From NCBI GenBank assembly GCA_946411385.1, contig CAMKDV010000006.1, positions 1-64,000 on the forward strand: 64,000 nucleotides of DNA, read 5' to 3'. Positions 1 through 8,131 of this stretch are shown here, piece after piece (position 1 is the first letter of the stretch; each line of letters begins with the position of its first letter). The position numbers were made by a program, and so were the translations under genes. A model generated the notes under the pieces. That model was not told the origin of the DNA. It did no database searches and worked only from the letters and a program-made list of their open reading frames with translations. This DNA comes from an uncultured Bacteroidales bacterium (GTDB taxonomy: Bacteria; Bacteroidota; Bacteroidia; Bacteroidales; Paludibacteraceae).

Positions 1-410
1 GTATAATTAACAAAAAAAATTAATTTTTGTGTCTACTTTTTGCATTTAGTACACAGATAACCATAATTGGAAGATAGTACTGTTGCGATAAAATTAGACA
101 AAAACACAAAAAACCACTTTTTAATGATTTAGATGTTGCACATCTTACGTATTTTGCTGCTAAAAACTCCTCATAAATAAATTTATGGACAGTTTTTACC
201 ACCAAACTACGTACTCCTGAGAGTCAAATCATTAAAAAGAAACAACATAAAAAACATTGTCTAATCAAATCAAAAAATATGAATACACTTATAGTTTCTT
301 ATATATCAGTGAGATATGAGCGTGCGAGACAAAATTAACGCAACACCAATAATTGGAAGAGATAAATGATCAGGTAGCAATAGAGTTTTTACCAGTTAAT
401 CAAAAACTGT
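1..410. other. A+T-rich stretch without a convincing gene
   Basis: An open frame of 61 codons runs on the minus strand from 205 to 20. It has a cysteine-rich middle and no recognisable motif, promoter or ribosome-binding site, so I do not call it a gene. The remainder is A+T rich with scattered stops in all frames. It may be decayed mobile or accessory DNA, but nothing in it identifies it. Confidence 0.4.
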
Positions 411-420
411 CAAAAACAAT

Positions 421-561
421 ACATCCGTTGATAGGTTGCAGCTTTCTTGTCGAAGGATAAGGGATAGGTGCGGGAGGTGGATGGCATACGCCAGAAACGG
501 ATGCATCTAGCGGCGAAGGTGGTGGCAGCGGATGACGCTCTATATCGGGTGTTACTGGCAT
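421..561 (-). pseudogene. Internally deleted copy of the uracil-DNA-glycosylase-like gene
   Basis: This is a degenerate second copy of the gene at 3542-4165. Bases 523-561 match that gene's first codons (start ATG, then MPVTP-ERHPL in translation). Bases 421-522 match its last quarter at about 85% by eye. About 450 bp of the middle are missing at a junction near 523. The 3' part is also out of frame with the 5' part, so no glycosylase can be made. It starts at the stop codon of ogt, just as the intact copy starts next to the GNAT stop codon. Recombination between the two loci is a possible origin. Confidence 0.75.
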
Positions 562-562
562 T

Positions 563-1042
563 TTATTTCTCCAGTTCCAATAATTGTTTCTTGCGATCGA
601 GGCCATAGGCATAGCCAACTAAAGAGCCATTTGCCCCGACTACTCTGTGGCACGGGATAATCAATGCAATAGGATTGCGACCGATAGCTTGCCCTACTGC
701 ACGCGAGGATTTGCAACCAACCATTTTGGCTATCTGACCGTAGGTTTTCGTCTGCCCATAGAAAATCGTAAACAAACATTGCCAAACACGACGTTGAAAA
801 TCCGTTCCAGGAGGATTGAGCCGTGGCACGTTACATGGCCGCTTACCGGCAAAATAATCATCCAACCATTGTCGCACTTTTGCAAAGATAGGCAACGTGT
901 CCGGATTGTCGGCCGATGGGACATCATGGGCTTTGAGCGAAGACTCTAAACTATCCACGAAGCGCAATCCGGTCAGCACTTCTCCGTCGGACTCAATGAT
1001 TATCAATCCCAACGGCGATGAATATGTAGTTGTGTGCAACAT
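563..1042 (-). CDS. ogt: Methylated-DNA--protein-cysteine methyltransferase (O6-alkylguanine repair)
   Basis: A 159-residue suicide repair protein that moves the alkyl group from O6-alkylguanine (or O4-alkylthymine) in DNA to its own cysteine. The active-site motif PCHRVVG is present near residue 130, preceded by the helix-turn-helix segment that contacts DNA (GQIAKMVG, then SRAVGQAIGRNP). An N-terminal ribonuclease-like domain (LGLIIIESDG) is also recognisable. The usual YxGG after the active site reads YAYG, a small change near the substrate pocket. It lies 11 bp after the small ORF at 1054-1332 and is probably the last gene of the operon that starts at 3318. A deleted glycosylase copy abuts its stop codon. 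Length is normal for the family. Confidence 0.93.
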   Translation of the reverse strand: MLHTTTYSSPLGLIIIESDGEVLTGLRFVDSLESSLKAHDVPSADNPDTLPIFAKVRQWLDDYFAGKRPCNVPRLNPPGTDFQRRVWQCLFTIFYGQTKTYGQIAKMVGCKSSRAVGQAIGRNPIALIIPCHRVVGANGSLVGYAYGLDRKKQLLELEK

Positions 1043-1053
1043 GATGTGTATTC

Positions 1054-1332
1054 TTATTCATCCATTTGCTCGATAATTTGTTGCCGAATCTCTTCTTTGA
1101 CATGAGCACGAACGATGCCGCTAACCATACGATGACCACCCTGCTGACGCTTATGTCCGCCATAAGATGTAGCATCTTTCATCCATGCGGCATACGAACC
1201 GCCATGGGTTGAAACGTATCTCGACACATGATTCTTCGGCATCTCGTCTCGTTTATGCGGATTCTTGCCTAATGGACGCACAAAACTTATGCGCTTCATG
1301 ATCTCCTTATCGTGCAAATAACTGCGGCTCAT
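1054..1332 (-). CDS. Small basic protein of unknown function
   Basis: A 92-residue ORF rich in Lys, Arg and His (GGHKRQQGGHRM). It has no signal peptide or membrane segment, and I do not recognise its family. It begins 2 bp after the stop codon of the nucleotidyltransferase-phosphoesterase fusion and is followed 11 bp later by ogt, so it is almost certainly co-transcribed with both. A second in-frame Met (MKRISFVRP) at residue 12 could be the true start. Its tight coupling to the fusion gene suggests it may be a third component of that unit, but this is inference. Confidence 0.6.
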   Translation of the reverse strand: MSRSYLHDKEIMKRISFVRPLGKNPHKRDEMPKNHVSRYVSTHGGSYAAWMKDATSYGGHKRQQGGHRMVSGIVRAHVKEEIRQQIIEQMDE

Positions 1333-1334
1333 AG

Positions 1335-2819
1335 TTATACTTCTATCATTCTTCCTAACTTAAATCCATTACGCATAAACTCGCCATGCGATATGTAGCC
1401 AAGCTGGTTGGAGATAATCTTTGTCTTGCCGATTTGCGCATCGATATTGCGATGCGAGTGACCGTAGATCCAATAGTCAATATCCGAAGAAGCAATATAA
1501 TCACCCAACTCGACCGTAAACGCGCCATTGATTGTACTGCCTTGGAACTCTTTTGCGGTACATAGTTGCGTCGGCACATGATGCGTGAGTACAATCTTCG
1601 TTTTCGCCTTGCTCTCCGTTACAGCTGTGCTGACAAAATCAAAGCAACGTGTATGTTCGGCATTGAAGTTGTCTGCGTTAAGACGATGTCCGTTGTACAT
1701 AATCCGGTAGAAATCACTCACGCCTTTTTCCGTCTGATATGCGTTGAACGGCTCAATGAATGACCAAAGCGTTGAGACAATGATATCCACGTCGCCAAAC
1801 GAAATAACTTTATTGTAATACGCATGCACGTTGTGGCGAATCTGCTTGCAGAAGCCATCCGGCACTGTCGCTAAATCGTAATAGCCGTAGAAATCATGGT
1901 TGCCGAGGCATACAATCACTTGCTTGTAATGCTCGCTTGCCCAATCCCAGAACGCATATTGCGAATAGGTGTCGCGTCCACTCTCCGGCACATCCAGATA
2001 AGCCGTATCTCCGGCAATCAGCAGTATATCACCCGTTACCTCCAGCGGATTGTCCTTGAGCCATTGACGATTCTGCTCAAACTCGAGATGCAGGTCACTC
2101 ACGAATTGTATCCGCAAGCCCGATTCCGGTTTATATAATGCAATATCGCATATTATCTGAATCAACATGTCCGTGCGTTCTATCTCGTCTGAAGAGATAG
2201 CGCTCTCTATCTCTTCGTTGAAATTCGGTCGCTGCAACATGGTCGTAAACTGCTCCGACAGGTACTGCTGCACATCCGTATCCGCCGCACGAAAACGCGT
2301 CATAAAGTCCGTGCAATAATTGAGCACGTAGATGATATCTTCGAAATCCTTTGCCCCTCGCCAATCGGTTCCTCCACGCGATAGTAATGCCTCTATCTTT
2401 GTCGCCAAATAATACGCTACCGGCAAACGATAAATCTGTTTTCCAGATGGCAATGTATAGATCTCGCGATGTTCATAACCAGGCCGATACCAACGATTGC
2501 CAAAACTCAGGCTGTTTGTTTCGTAAGACATGATATCCACTATCTCACCATTGTACACCCACCGGCAAATAACCGGAGGCTCAGAGTCTGTATCATTCTG
2601 GAAATGCAACTTACGTAACTGCTCCTCCACAGCCGCATGCTCAGCATAGTTCTTCGAGTCTACTACACAATCCACATCAGTCGTCGGGCGTGGTTCTGTA
2701 GCAGCCGGATCATTGGCGTACGAACCGGCTATCGCACCTCCGACATACACCAACCGCTCATTCAGACTCTGCATGCCTTCGGCAATCTCCTGTAATCGTT
2801 CGTTATTGGTTTTCAACAT
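1335..2819 (-). CDS. Nucleotidyltransferase-metallophosphoesterase fusion protein
   Basis: A 494-residue two-domain protein. Residues 1-232 form a nucleotidyltransferase-fold domain: GS at 32-33, the metal-binding pair D48/D50 (TTDVD) and a third acidic residue D95 (EIVDIM). Residues 236-494 form a calcineurin-like phosphoesterase with all metal-binding blocks: SDLH at 241-244, then GD, GNHD, THH and GHSH. The first domain resembles stand-alone nucleotidyltransferases that pair with a winged-helix partner, as in AbiE-like type IV toxin-antitoxin systems. The partner is present upstream (2803-3318) and overlaps this gene by 17 bp. The fused phosphoesterase could reverse or process the product of the transferase; that is inference. 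The substrate cannot be read from sequence. No frameshift is visible at the domain junction. Confidence 0.8.
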   Translation of the reverse strand: MLKTNNERLQEIAEGMQSLNERLVYVGGAIAGSYANDPAATEPRPTTDVDCVVDSKNYAEHAAVEEQLRKLHFQNDTDSEPPVICRWVYNGEIVDIMSYETNSLSFGNRWYRPGYEHREIYTLPSGKQIYRLPVAYYLATKIEALLSRGGTDWRGAKDFEDIIYVLNYCTDFMTRFRAADTDVQQYLSEQFTTMLQRPNFNEEIESAISSDEIERTDMLIQIICDIALYKPESGLRIQFVSDLHLEFEQNRQWLKDNPLEVTGDILLIAGDTAYLDVPESGRDTYSQYAFWDWASEHYKQVIVCLGNHDFYGYYDLATVPDGFCKQIRHNVHAYYNKVISFGDVDIIVSTLWSFIEPFNAYQTEKGVSDFYRIMYNGHRLNADNFNAEHTRCFDFVSTAVTESKAKTKIVLTHHVPTQLCTAKEFQGSTINGAFTVELGDYIASSDIDYWIYGHSHRNIDAQIGKTKIISNQLGYISHGEFMRNGFKLGRMIEV

Positions 2820-3318
2820 AACGCTGGATGTGTCTGTTCAGTTCTGCAATCGCTATATCTTTTTCACGTGAGCGCCCCATACGAAGCGTGTCAGCGATGA
2901 CCAGCAGTTGGTACAACTCCTCGTCACGCAAAGCAGCTTCCGGCACAGAAGGATAGAGCGGGTCTATCATCTGCCCACGCGCCTCTCCTTTGGCGTAATG
3001 CCACACATACTGATCTGTAGTATTGGTTACCTGTTCCTTGATTGGCGAGGCACTCACGTACGTAGGCACACCGCGAATGACTCTTCCTGTCTCGGCTGGG
3101 AACACGTAAGCCAGACCATGCACCATGAATTCCTGCAAGGCCAAGGTGTTCACGCGTTTCTTGTTTCGGTCAACCAACTGCGCCTTCTTGTTGCGCTCCA
3201 GACTTTCACTCACGCTGGAAGCACTCATACCGAGTTCTTCTGCAAGTTTTCGCAAGGAAAGATTGCGCCCTTTTGACGTTAGTTTCTTTAATAATATAAC
3301 CAAATCCTGCTCCTTCAT
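2803..3318 (-). CDS. Winged-helix DNA-binding regulator paired with the nucleotidyltransferase
   Basis: A 171-residue protein with an N-terminal MarR/HxlR-like winged helix. Residues 1-60 include the recognition segment LRKLAEELGMSASSVSESL. The C-terminal ~100 residues (from FMVHGLAYVFPAETG onward) do not match a domain I know. Its 3' end overlaps the nucleotidyltransferase fusion start by 17 bp, so the two are translationally coupled. A near-perfect 24-bp palindrome sits between its promoter and its start codon, the expected place for an autoregulatory operator. The arrangement of DNA-binding partner first and nucleotidyltransferase second resembles a toxin-antitoxin pair, with this protein in the antitoxin/repressor role. 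No functional proof can be had from sequence. Confidence 0.75.
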   Translation of the reverse strand: MKEQDLVILLKKLTSKGRNLSLRKLAEELGMSASSVSESLERNKKAQLVDRNKKRVNTLALQEFMVHGLAYVFPAETGRVIRGVPTYVSASPIKEQVTNTTDQYVWHYAKGEARGQMIDPLYPSVPEAALRDEELYQLLVIADTLRMGRSREKDIAIAELNRHIQRYVENQ

Positions 3319-3350
3319 AACTGCTTAAAATCAATTATTTTCAGCAAAAC

Positions 3351-3374
3351 GTTCGCCGTTCGCGAACAGCGAAC
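3351..3374. promoter_or_regulatory. Palindromic operator in front of the winged-helix gene
   Basis: A 24-bp palindrome built of GTTCGC...GCGAAC outer arms around an inner GTTCGCGAAC core. Only one base pair departs from perfect symmetry. It lies 13 bp downstream of the -7 element, so at or just after the transcription start, and 33 bp before the ATG at 3318. A bound repressor there would block transcription, which suggests autoregulation by the product of 2803-3318. Confidence 0.7.
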
Positions 3375-3387
3375 ACTAAATTTTCTG

Positions 3388-3419
3388 CAAAGGTACTGCT
3401 TTTTTTTGAAATATGCAAA
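3388..3419 (-). promoter_or_regulatory. Bacteroidetes-type promoter for the regulator/nucleotidyltransferase operon
   Basis: On the minus strand TTTG (3419-3416) is followed by exactly 20 bases and then TACCTTTG (3395-3388). This matches the Bacteroidetes -33/-7 pattern seen repeatedly in this window. Confidence 0.75.
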
Positions 3420-3541
3420 TATTTTGGATAGAATTCGTGAATAGGAGAAAAATTTGCACACGAAAGCATAAAAATGCAAACGAAAGATGGCAAAATTTAG
3501 AGCAGATGCACGAATTTGAGGTTGTCAGGCAAGGACAACTT

Positions 3542-4165
3542 TTATTCATTCGTACGGGTGAGGATGGTGTGGAACATCCGTTGATAGGCTGCAGCTTTCT
3601 TGTCAAGAGACAAGGGATAGGCGCGGGAGGTGGAGGGCATACGCCAGAAACGGACGGTTCTGTCGGCGAAAGTGGTTTCGATATACTCGCCTACTTTGGG
3701 TGTCGGGGTATGGAGTATTTCTGACAAGGTCTCGGCGGCTTTGCCACCGGTACAGCAGATGTCATGGCATTGTGGGATCTGCTGGAGAATAGCAGCAATA
3801 TCCGTCTGTTCGACAATCTCCAGATGCTCGTCTGCCGCGTTGCCTTGCAAGCGTATTACGGCTTGGGCTGTGTCAAAGATAGCGATGCCTTGTTTTAGGC
3901 AGAAAGAGACGATTGCTTCGTAATTAAATACTGCTTTTCGTCTCTTGGTATTCTGTACCTTGTCACCTTGTACTACAAAATGCTGTTTATCCCCGAAAAA
4001 GATTTGCCCAATGATACGCCACATGTCGTTTTGCGGGTTCGGGTAAAAGAAGTCCATACACCATCGCTCTTTGGGTGGTGGAAAACTGCCGAGCATTAGC
4101 ATCCGTGCATTCTCAGGTAGGAACGGTTGCAGCGGATGACGTTCTGTTTTGGGTGTTACTGGCAT
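3542..4165 (-). CDS. Uracil-DNA glycosylase family protein
   Basis: A 207-residue protein of the uracil-DNA glycosylase superfamily. The N-terminal motif LMLGSFPPPKERW followed by FFYPNPQNDMWRI is the characteristic substrate-pocket block, and a C-terminal LP/MPSTS-type block appears as RMPSTSRAYPL. Such enzymes remove deaminated or mismatched bases from DNA by cleaving the N-glycosidic bond. I chose the ATG at 4165 because the homologous block begins just after it; an upstream ATG at 4231 would overlap the GNAT gene. The start lies 6 bp beyond the GNAT stop, so the two are probably co-transcribed. A deleted copy of this gene lies at 421-561. Confidence 0.8.
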   Translation of the reverse strand: MPVTPKTERHPLQPFLPENARMLMLGSFPPPKERWCMDFFYPNPQNDMWRIIGQIFFGDKQHFVVQGDKVQNTKRRKAVFNYEAIVSFCLKQGIAIFDTAQAVIRLQGNAADEHLEIVEQTDIAAILQQIPQCHDICCTGGKAAETLSEILHTPTPKVGEYIETTFADRTVRFWRMPSTSRAYPLSLDKKAAAYQRMFHTILTRTNE

Positions 4166-4170
4166 GGCGA

Positions 4171-4464
4171 TTATGCAAGTATATCTTTGTATTCGTCTGA
4201 GCGCGTGAGGACGTTGCGGGCATAGGAACAAACAGGGATGATGGTGCGATTGTTTTGGCGCGCGAAATCGACAGACGCCATGACCAGTTGGCGAGCTATA
4301 CCCTGCCCTTCATAGCCTTCGAAGACGCGTGTGTGGTCGATGATCATCCGCTCGGGGGTGGTACGCCGGTAGGTCAGTTCGCCGACATGAACGTCTTCAA
4401 GCCACGCCTCGAAAAGGCCGTTTGGTGTTGTTTCTGTATGTTTGATGGTTAGCATATTATACAT
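4171..4464 (-). CDS. Small GNAT-family N-acetyltransferase (YjdJ-like)
   Basis: About 97 residues. The segment GYEGQGIARQLV is the acetyl-CoA-binding motif A of GNAT proteins, and IIPVCSYARNVL is the downstream strand-helix typical of the short YjdJ/COG2388 group. The acceptor substrate is unknown. Two starts are possible (ATG at 4464 or 4455); I took the upstream one because an A-rich segment precedes it. It is followed directly by the uracil-DNA-glycosylase-like gene. Confidence 0.75.
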   Translation of the reverse strand: MYNMLTIKHTETTPNGLFEAWLEDVHVGELTYRRTTPERMIIDHTRVFEGYEGQGIARQLVMASVDFARQNNRTIIPVCSYARNVLTRSDEYKDILA

Positions 4465-4624
4465 TCTTGAGTTACTTCTAATCTGCCATGAAAACACTAA
4501 ATCTTTTTAACCATTGCAGATGGGGCAAAACTAATTGCCCCATCTTTCGTTATGGCTATATACCGACAACTTACATAACTAAAAAGTCATCAATAGTTCT
4601 AAGCCAAATAGGCACTATTTACTT

Positions 4625-5167
4625 TTAGTAATTCTCAGCGAGGAGCTGGAAATAGGCTTGGGCATGGTGGCATACGGGGCACTCTTCCGGAGCGGATTTG
4701 CCAACCATGATATGACCGCAATTGGAACACTGCCAGATACAATCGCCATCGCGGGAGAAGACAATCTTGTCCTCAATGTTCTTGAGGAGTTTGCGGTAAC
4801 GCTCCTCGTGGTGTTTCTCAATAGCACCAACCTGCTCGAACTTCTCGGCAATCTCGTCAAAGCCTTCAGCACGCGCTTCGGCAGCCATGCGTGCGTACAT
4901 GTCGGTCCACTCGGCATTCTCACCGGCAGCAGCGTCGGCGAGGTTGGCAGTAGTGTCGCTGATCTTGCCTCCGTTGAGGTACTTGTACCAGAGTTCGGCG
5001 TGCTCCTTTTCGTTAGCAGCCGTTTCCTCGAAGATCTTGCTGATCTGTACATAACCATCTTTCTTGGCTTTGGAAGCGAAGAAAGTGTACTTGTTGCGAG
5101 CCATAGACTCACCGGCAAACGCCTCGAGGAGGTTTTGCTCGGTCTTTGTTCCTTTAAGGTCTTTCAT
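4625..5167 (-). CDS. rbr: Rubrerythrin
   Basis: A 180-residue non-haem iron protein that reduces hydrogen peroxide in anaerobes. The N-terminal four-helix domain carries the di-iron ligand motifs ([13 protein letters not shown], then [12 protein letters not shown], and [14 protein letters not shown]). The C-terminal rubredoxin-like domain carries two CxxC knuckles (CSNCGH and CPVCHH) that bind one iron. It lies 27 bp after superoxide dismutase on the same strand, so the pair probably forms an oxidative-stress operon: superoxide to peroxide, then peroxide to water. Confidence 0.95.
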   Translation of the reverse strand: MKDLKGTKTEQNLLEAFAGESMARNKYTFFASKAKKDGYVQISKIFEETAANEKEHAELWYKYLNGGKISDTTANLADAAAGENAEWTDMYARMAAEARAEGFDEIAEKFEQVGAIEKHHEERYRKLLKNIEDKIVFSRDGDCIWQCSNCGHIMVGKSAPEECPVCHHAQAYFQLLAENY

Positions 5168-5194
5168 AATTGAATTGAATTGAATTATTGATTA

Positions 5195-5800
5195 TTATTC
5201 GGTGTATCTGCGGTTGATCTCTTCCCAGTTGATGATTTGCCAGAGGGCCTGGAGATGCGCTGCACGACGATTACGATAGTCGATATAATAAGCGTGCTCC
5301 CAGACATCCATCGTCAGCAGGGGTTTGAGCCCTTTGGTGACGGGATTACCGGCATTGGATTCCTGAGTGATGACGAGTTTGCCATCTTTGTCGGCAGCAA
5401 GCCACACCCATCCCGAGCCAAAGAGCGTAGTGCCTTTCAGCTCAAACTCCGCTTTGAAAGCTTCGAACGAGCCGAAGTCGCGGATGATGGCCTGTATTAT
5501 GGGCAATTTGTCATTGGGCATTGGTGATTGGTCATTGGTGTATGGCTTGAACTGAAGGAAATAAAGATTGTGGTTGAGGATCTGCCCGGCATTGTTGAAG
5601 ATGCCACCTTGCGATTTGGCAACGATCAGCTCCAGCGGCATGGACTCGAACTCCGTTCCGGCAACGAGTCTATTGAGATTATCCACATAGGTCTGCAAGT
5701 GCTTGCCGTGGTGATACTCAATCGTTTCACGACTGATGACGGGTTCGAGAGCCTCAGGAGAATAAGGCAAGGTGATGAGCGAGAAAAGAAGTGTCAACAT
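5195..5800 (-). CDS. sodB: Superoxide dismutase, Fe/Mn family
   Basis: A 201-residue cytoplasmic enzyme that dismutates superoxide. The metal ligands expected for the family are present: H30 (EYHHGKH), H77 (ILNHNLYF), D165 and H169 (MDVWEHAYY). Residues 87-98 (YTNDQSPMPNDK) fill a surface loop and are encoded by a run of the degenerate A+T-rich repeat seen elsewhere in this genome (about 5508-5545). The loop therefore looks remodelled by repeat DNA without loss of frame. The N-terminus before LPYSPEALEP is unusually hydrophobic. It is transcribed from the promoter at 5865-5896, with rubrerythrin downstream. Confidence 0.95.
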   Translation of the reverse strand: MLTLLFSLITLPYSPEALEPVISRETIEYHHGKHLQTYVDNLNRLVAGTEFESMPLELIVAKSQGGIFNNAGQILNHNLYFLQFKPYTNDQSPMPNDKLPIIQAIIRDFGSFEAFKAEFELKGTTLFGSGWVWLAADKDGKLVITQESNAGNPVTKGLKPLLTMDVWEHAYYIDYRNRRAAHLQALWQIINWEEINRRYTE

Positions 5801-5864
5801 ACTCGTTTGGATTTAAAAGTTAGTATTATAGGGACATGATTGCATTGCCCCCTGAAAATTTGCA

Positions 5865-5896
5865 CAAAATTACAAAAAAAAAGTGACATTTGCAAA
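5865..5896 (-). promoter_or_regulatory. Promoter of sodB-rbr
   Basis: Minus strand TTTG (5896-5893), 20-base spacer, TAATTTTG (5872-5865), 65 bp upstream of the sodB ATG. Confidence 0.75.
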
Positions 5897-5915
5897 TGCG
5901 AACATCACTTTTTTT
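5873..5915 (-). terminator. Probable dnaK terminator overlapping the sodB promoter
   Basis: An A-run followed by GTGA pairs with TCAC followed by a T-run (arms 5873-5886 and 5905-5915). It forms an A/T-flanked hairpin 43 bp after the dnaK stop. It shares bases with the sodB -33 element, so the spacing is very compact. Confidence 0.5.
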
Positions 5916-5957
5916 GATAAATGTTGACTTTTTTTGATTTTTTAAGTCAGAACGGGC

Positions 5958-7901
5958 TTACTTCACTTCTTCGAAGTCGACATCTTCGGCGGTGTTGTTG
6001 CTGCCTGAACCGCTGTTCGGCTGGCCTTGGTTGAAGTCCTGACCGGCATTGTAGGTGCCGCCTTGTGCTCCACCCTGTGCGCCTTGCTGAGCCTGTTGCT
6101 GAGCAGCGTACATCTCGGCGCTGGCAGCCTGGAAGGCAGAGGTGAGCGCATTGCAAGCAGCGTCGCACGCATCGGGATCTTTCTTTTCGTAAGCAGCCTT
6201 GAGGTCGGCGAGAGCCTTGTCGATAGGCGCTTTCTTGTCAGCCGGGATCTTGTCGCCAAACTCGGAGAGCTGTTTCTCGGTCTGGAAGATCATAGCGTCA
6301 GCCTTGTTGAGCTTGTCAGCCTGTTCTTTGGCTTTCTTATCTGCTTCGGCATTGGCTTCGGCTTCGGCTTTCATTCGCTTGATCTCGTCCTCGCTCAAGC
6401 CGCTGGAAGCCTCGATGCGGATCTTCTGCTCCTTGCCGGTAGCTTTGTCCTTGGCGCTGACATTGAGGATGCCGTTAGCATCGATATCGAAAGTAACCTC
6501 GATCTGCGGTTCGCCACGACGTGCCGGCATGATGCCGTCGAGATGGAAGATACCGATCTGCTTGTTCTGAGCCGCCATCGGACGTTCGCCTTGGAGCACC
6601 TTGATCTCGACAGACGGCTGGTTATCGACTGCGGTGGTGAAGGTCTCGGTCTTCTTGGTAGGGATGGTGGTGTTGGCCTCGATCATCTTGGTCATGACGC
6701 CGCCCATGGTCTCGATACCGAGAGAAAGCGGAGTAACATCCAACAGAAGCACATCTTTCACATCGCCCGTGAGCACACCGCCCTGGATAGCAGCGCCTAC
6801 GGCTACGACCTCATCGGGGTTAACGCCCTTCGACGGAGCCTTACCGAAGAACTTCTGCACTGCATCCTGGATAGCCGGGATACGGGTAGAACCGCCAACG
6901 AGGATGATCTCGTCGATATCGCTTGTGGTAAGACCGGCATTCTGCAGGGCCGTACGGCACGGAGCGATAGTACGCTGGATCAGGTCGTCGATAAGCTGCT
7001 CAAACTTAGCACGCGTGAGGGTCTTCACGAGGTGTGCAGGTACACCGTTGACCGGCATGATGTACGGCAGGTTGATCTCGGTAGAGGTGGTGTTGGAAAG
7101 CTCAATCTTGGCTTTCTCGGCAGCCTCTTTCAATCGCTGCATAGCCATCGGGTCCTTCGAGAGGTCGGCACCGCCGTTCTCATTCTTGAACTCCTGAACG
7201 AGCCACTCGATGATACGATGGTCGAAATCGTCACCGCCGAGGTGGGTATCACCGTCGGTAGCTTTTACCTCAAATACACCGTCACCCAGCTCGAGTACCG
7301 ATACATCGTGCGTACCGCCACCGCAGTCGAACACTACGATCTTCATATCCTTGTTGCTCTTGTCCAGGCCGTAAGCCAAGGCGGCTGCCGTAGGCTCGTT
7401 CACGATACGGCGTACGTTCAGTCCGGCAATCTCACCGGCCTCTTTCGTGGCCTGACGCTGGCTGTCGTTGAAGTAGGCAGGTACGGTGATAACGGCGTCG
7501 GTCACCTCTTGGCCGAGGTAGTCCTCAGCGGTCTTCTTCATCTTCTGCAGGATGATGGCGCTGATCTCTTGCGGCGTATACAGACGGCCGTCAATGTCAA
7601 CGCGTGCTGTGTTATTATCACCGCGTACTACTTTGTACGGTACGCGTGCGATCTCGCTCTGCAAACGATCGTAGGTCTCGCCCATGAAACGTTTGATAGA
7701 ATAAACAGTCTTGGTCGGGTTTGTGATAGCTTGACGTTTAGCAGGATCACCTACTTTACGCTCGCCACCGTCTACAAAACCGATGACAGACGGAGTGGTG
7801 CGTTTGCCCTCGCTGTTGGCGATAACAATAGGCTCATTGCCTTCAATAACTGCGACGCAGGAATTAGTTGTTCCCAGGTCAATACCAATAATCTTGCTCA
7901 T
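5958..7901 (-). CDS. dnaK: Molecular chaperone DnaK (Hsp70)
   Basis: A 647-residue Hsp70. The N-terminal ATPase domain begins with [14 protein letters not shown]. It contains the phosphate-2 loop ([17 protein letters not shown]) and the adenosine motif ([11 protein letters not shown]). One difference from most DnaKs is Cys-Gly-Gly-Gly-Thr-His where many have DLGGGTFD. The substrate-binding domain follows ([16 protein letters not shown], then the linker region and [14 protein letters not shown]). The C-terminus is a Gln/Gly-rich tail ending in DVDFEEVK. It appears to be a single-gene unit here: no grpE or dnaJ is adjacent. A hairpin at 8014-8071 and palindromic repeats at 7932-7980 lie in its upstream region. 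Confidence 0.98.
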   Translation of the reverse strand: MSKIIGIDLGTTNSCVAVIEGNEPIVIANSEGKRTTPSVIGFVDGGERKVGDPAKRQAITNPTKTVYSIKRFMGETYDRLQSEIARVPYKVVRGDNNTARVDIDGRLYTPQEISAIILQKMKKTAEDYLGQEVTDAVITVPAYFNDSQRQATKEAGEIAGLNVRRIVNEPTAAALAYGLDKSNKDMKIVVFDCGGGTHDVSVLELGDGVFEVKATDGDTHLGGDDFDHRIIEWLVQEFKNENGGADLSKDPMAMQRLKEAAEKAKIELSNTTSTEINLPYIMPVNGVPAHLVKTLTRAKFEQLIDDLIQRTIAPCRTALQNAGLTTSDIDEIILVGGSTRIPAIQDAVQKFFGKAPSKGVNPDEVVAVGAAIQGGVLTGDVKDVLLLDVTPLSLGIETMGGVMTKMIEANTTIPTKKTETFTTAVDNQPSVEIKVLQGERPMAAQNKQIGIFHLDGIMPARRGEPQIEVTFDIDANGILNVSAKDKATGKEQKIRIEASSGLSEDEIKRMKAEAEANAEADKKAKEQADKLNKADAMIFQTEKQLSEFGDKIPADKKAPIDKALADLKAAYEKKDPDACDAACNALTSAFQAASAEMYAAQQQAQQGAQGGAQGGTYNAGQDFNQGQPNSGSGSNNTAEDVDFEEVK

Positions 7902-7931
7902 ATTCGTTGTGTTTTAAGTTTCGTTAATTTT

Positions 7932-7980
7932 ATCAGCCAAGCATGGCTGATGCTTTTTGATCAGCCTACGCATGGCCGAT
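7932..7980. repeat. Two imperfect palindromes of the ATCAGCCA/TGGCTGAT family
   Basis: Bases 7932-7951 read ATCAGCCA-N4-TGGCTGAT. Bases 7960-7980 are a diverged second unit (ATCAGCCT ... TGGCCGAT). The same palindrome occurs at 9717-9736 and 20380-20397, always between genes. Confidence 0.7.
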
Positions 7981-8013
7981 GCTTTCGCCGGAATATGTGC
8001 AAAAGTTATGCCA

Positions 8014-8071
8014 AAGCCGTTTTGGCTCGGAAATCTGCCATAGAGCGGTCAGAATTCTGCCAAAACGGCTT
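8014..8071. other. Perfect 13-bp inverted repeat upstream of dnaK
   Basis: AAGCCGTTTTGGC (8014-8026) and its exact complement (8059-8071) are separated by 32 bp. The hairpin sits between the end of the glycosyltransferase gene (8132) and dnaK (7901), both on the minus strand. There is no T-run after it on that strand, so it is either a weak terminator for the upstream gene or a 5' structure of dnaK. Confidence 0.5.
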
Positions 8072-8131
8072 CAAATGTCAGCATTTCACCCGAGAAGGTC
8101 TGCCAAATTGTCAGTTAGCAAAGAGGTTGTA

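Noticed and set aside
20..205. A 61-codon minus-strand ORF at the window edge
   Set aside because: There is no motif, promoter or neighbour, and the A+T-rich sequence gives such frames by chance.
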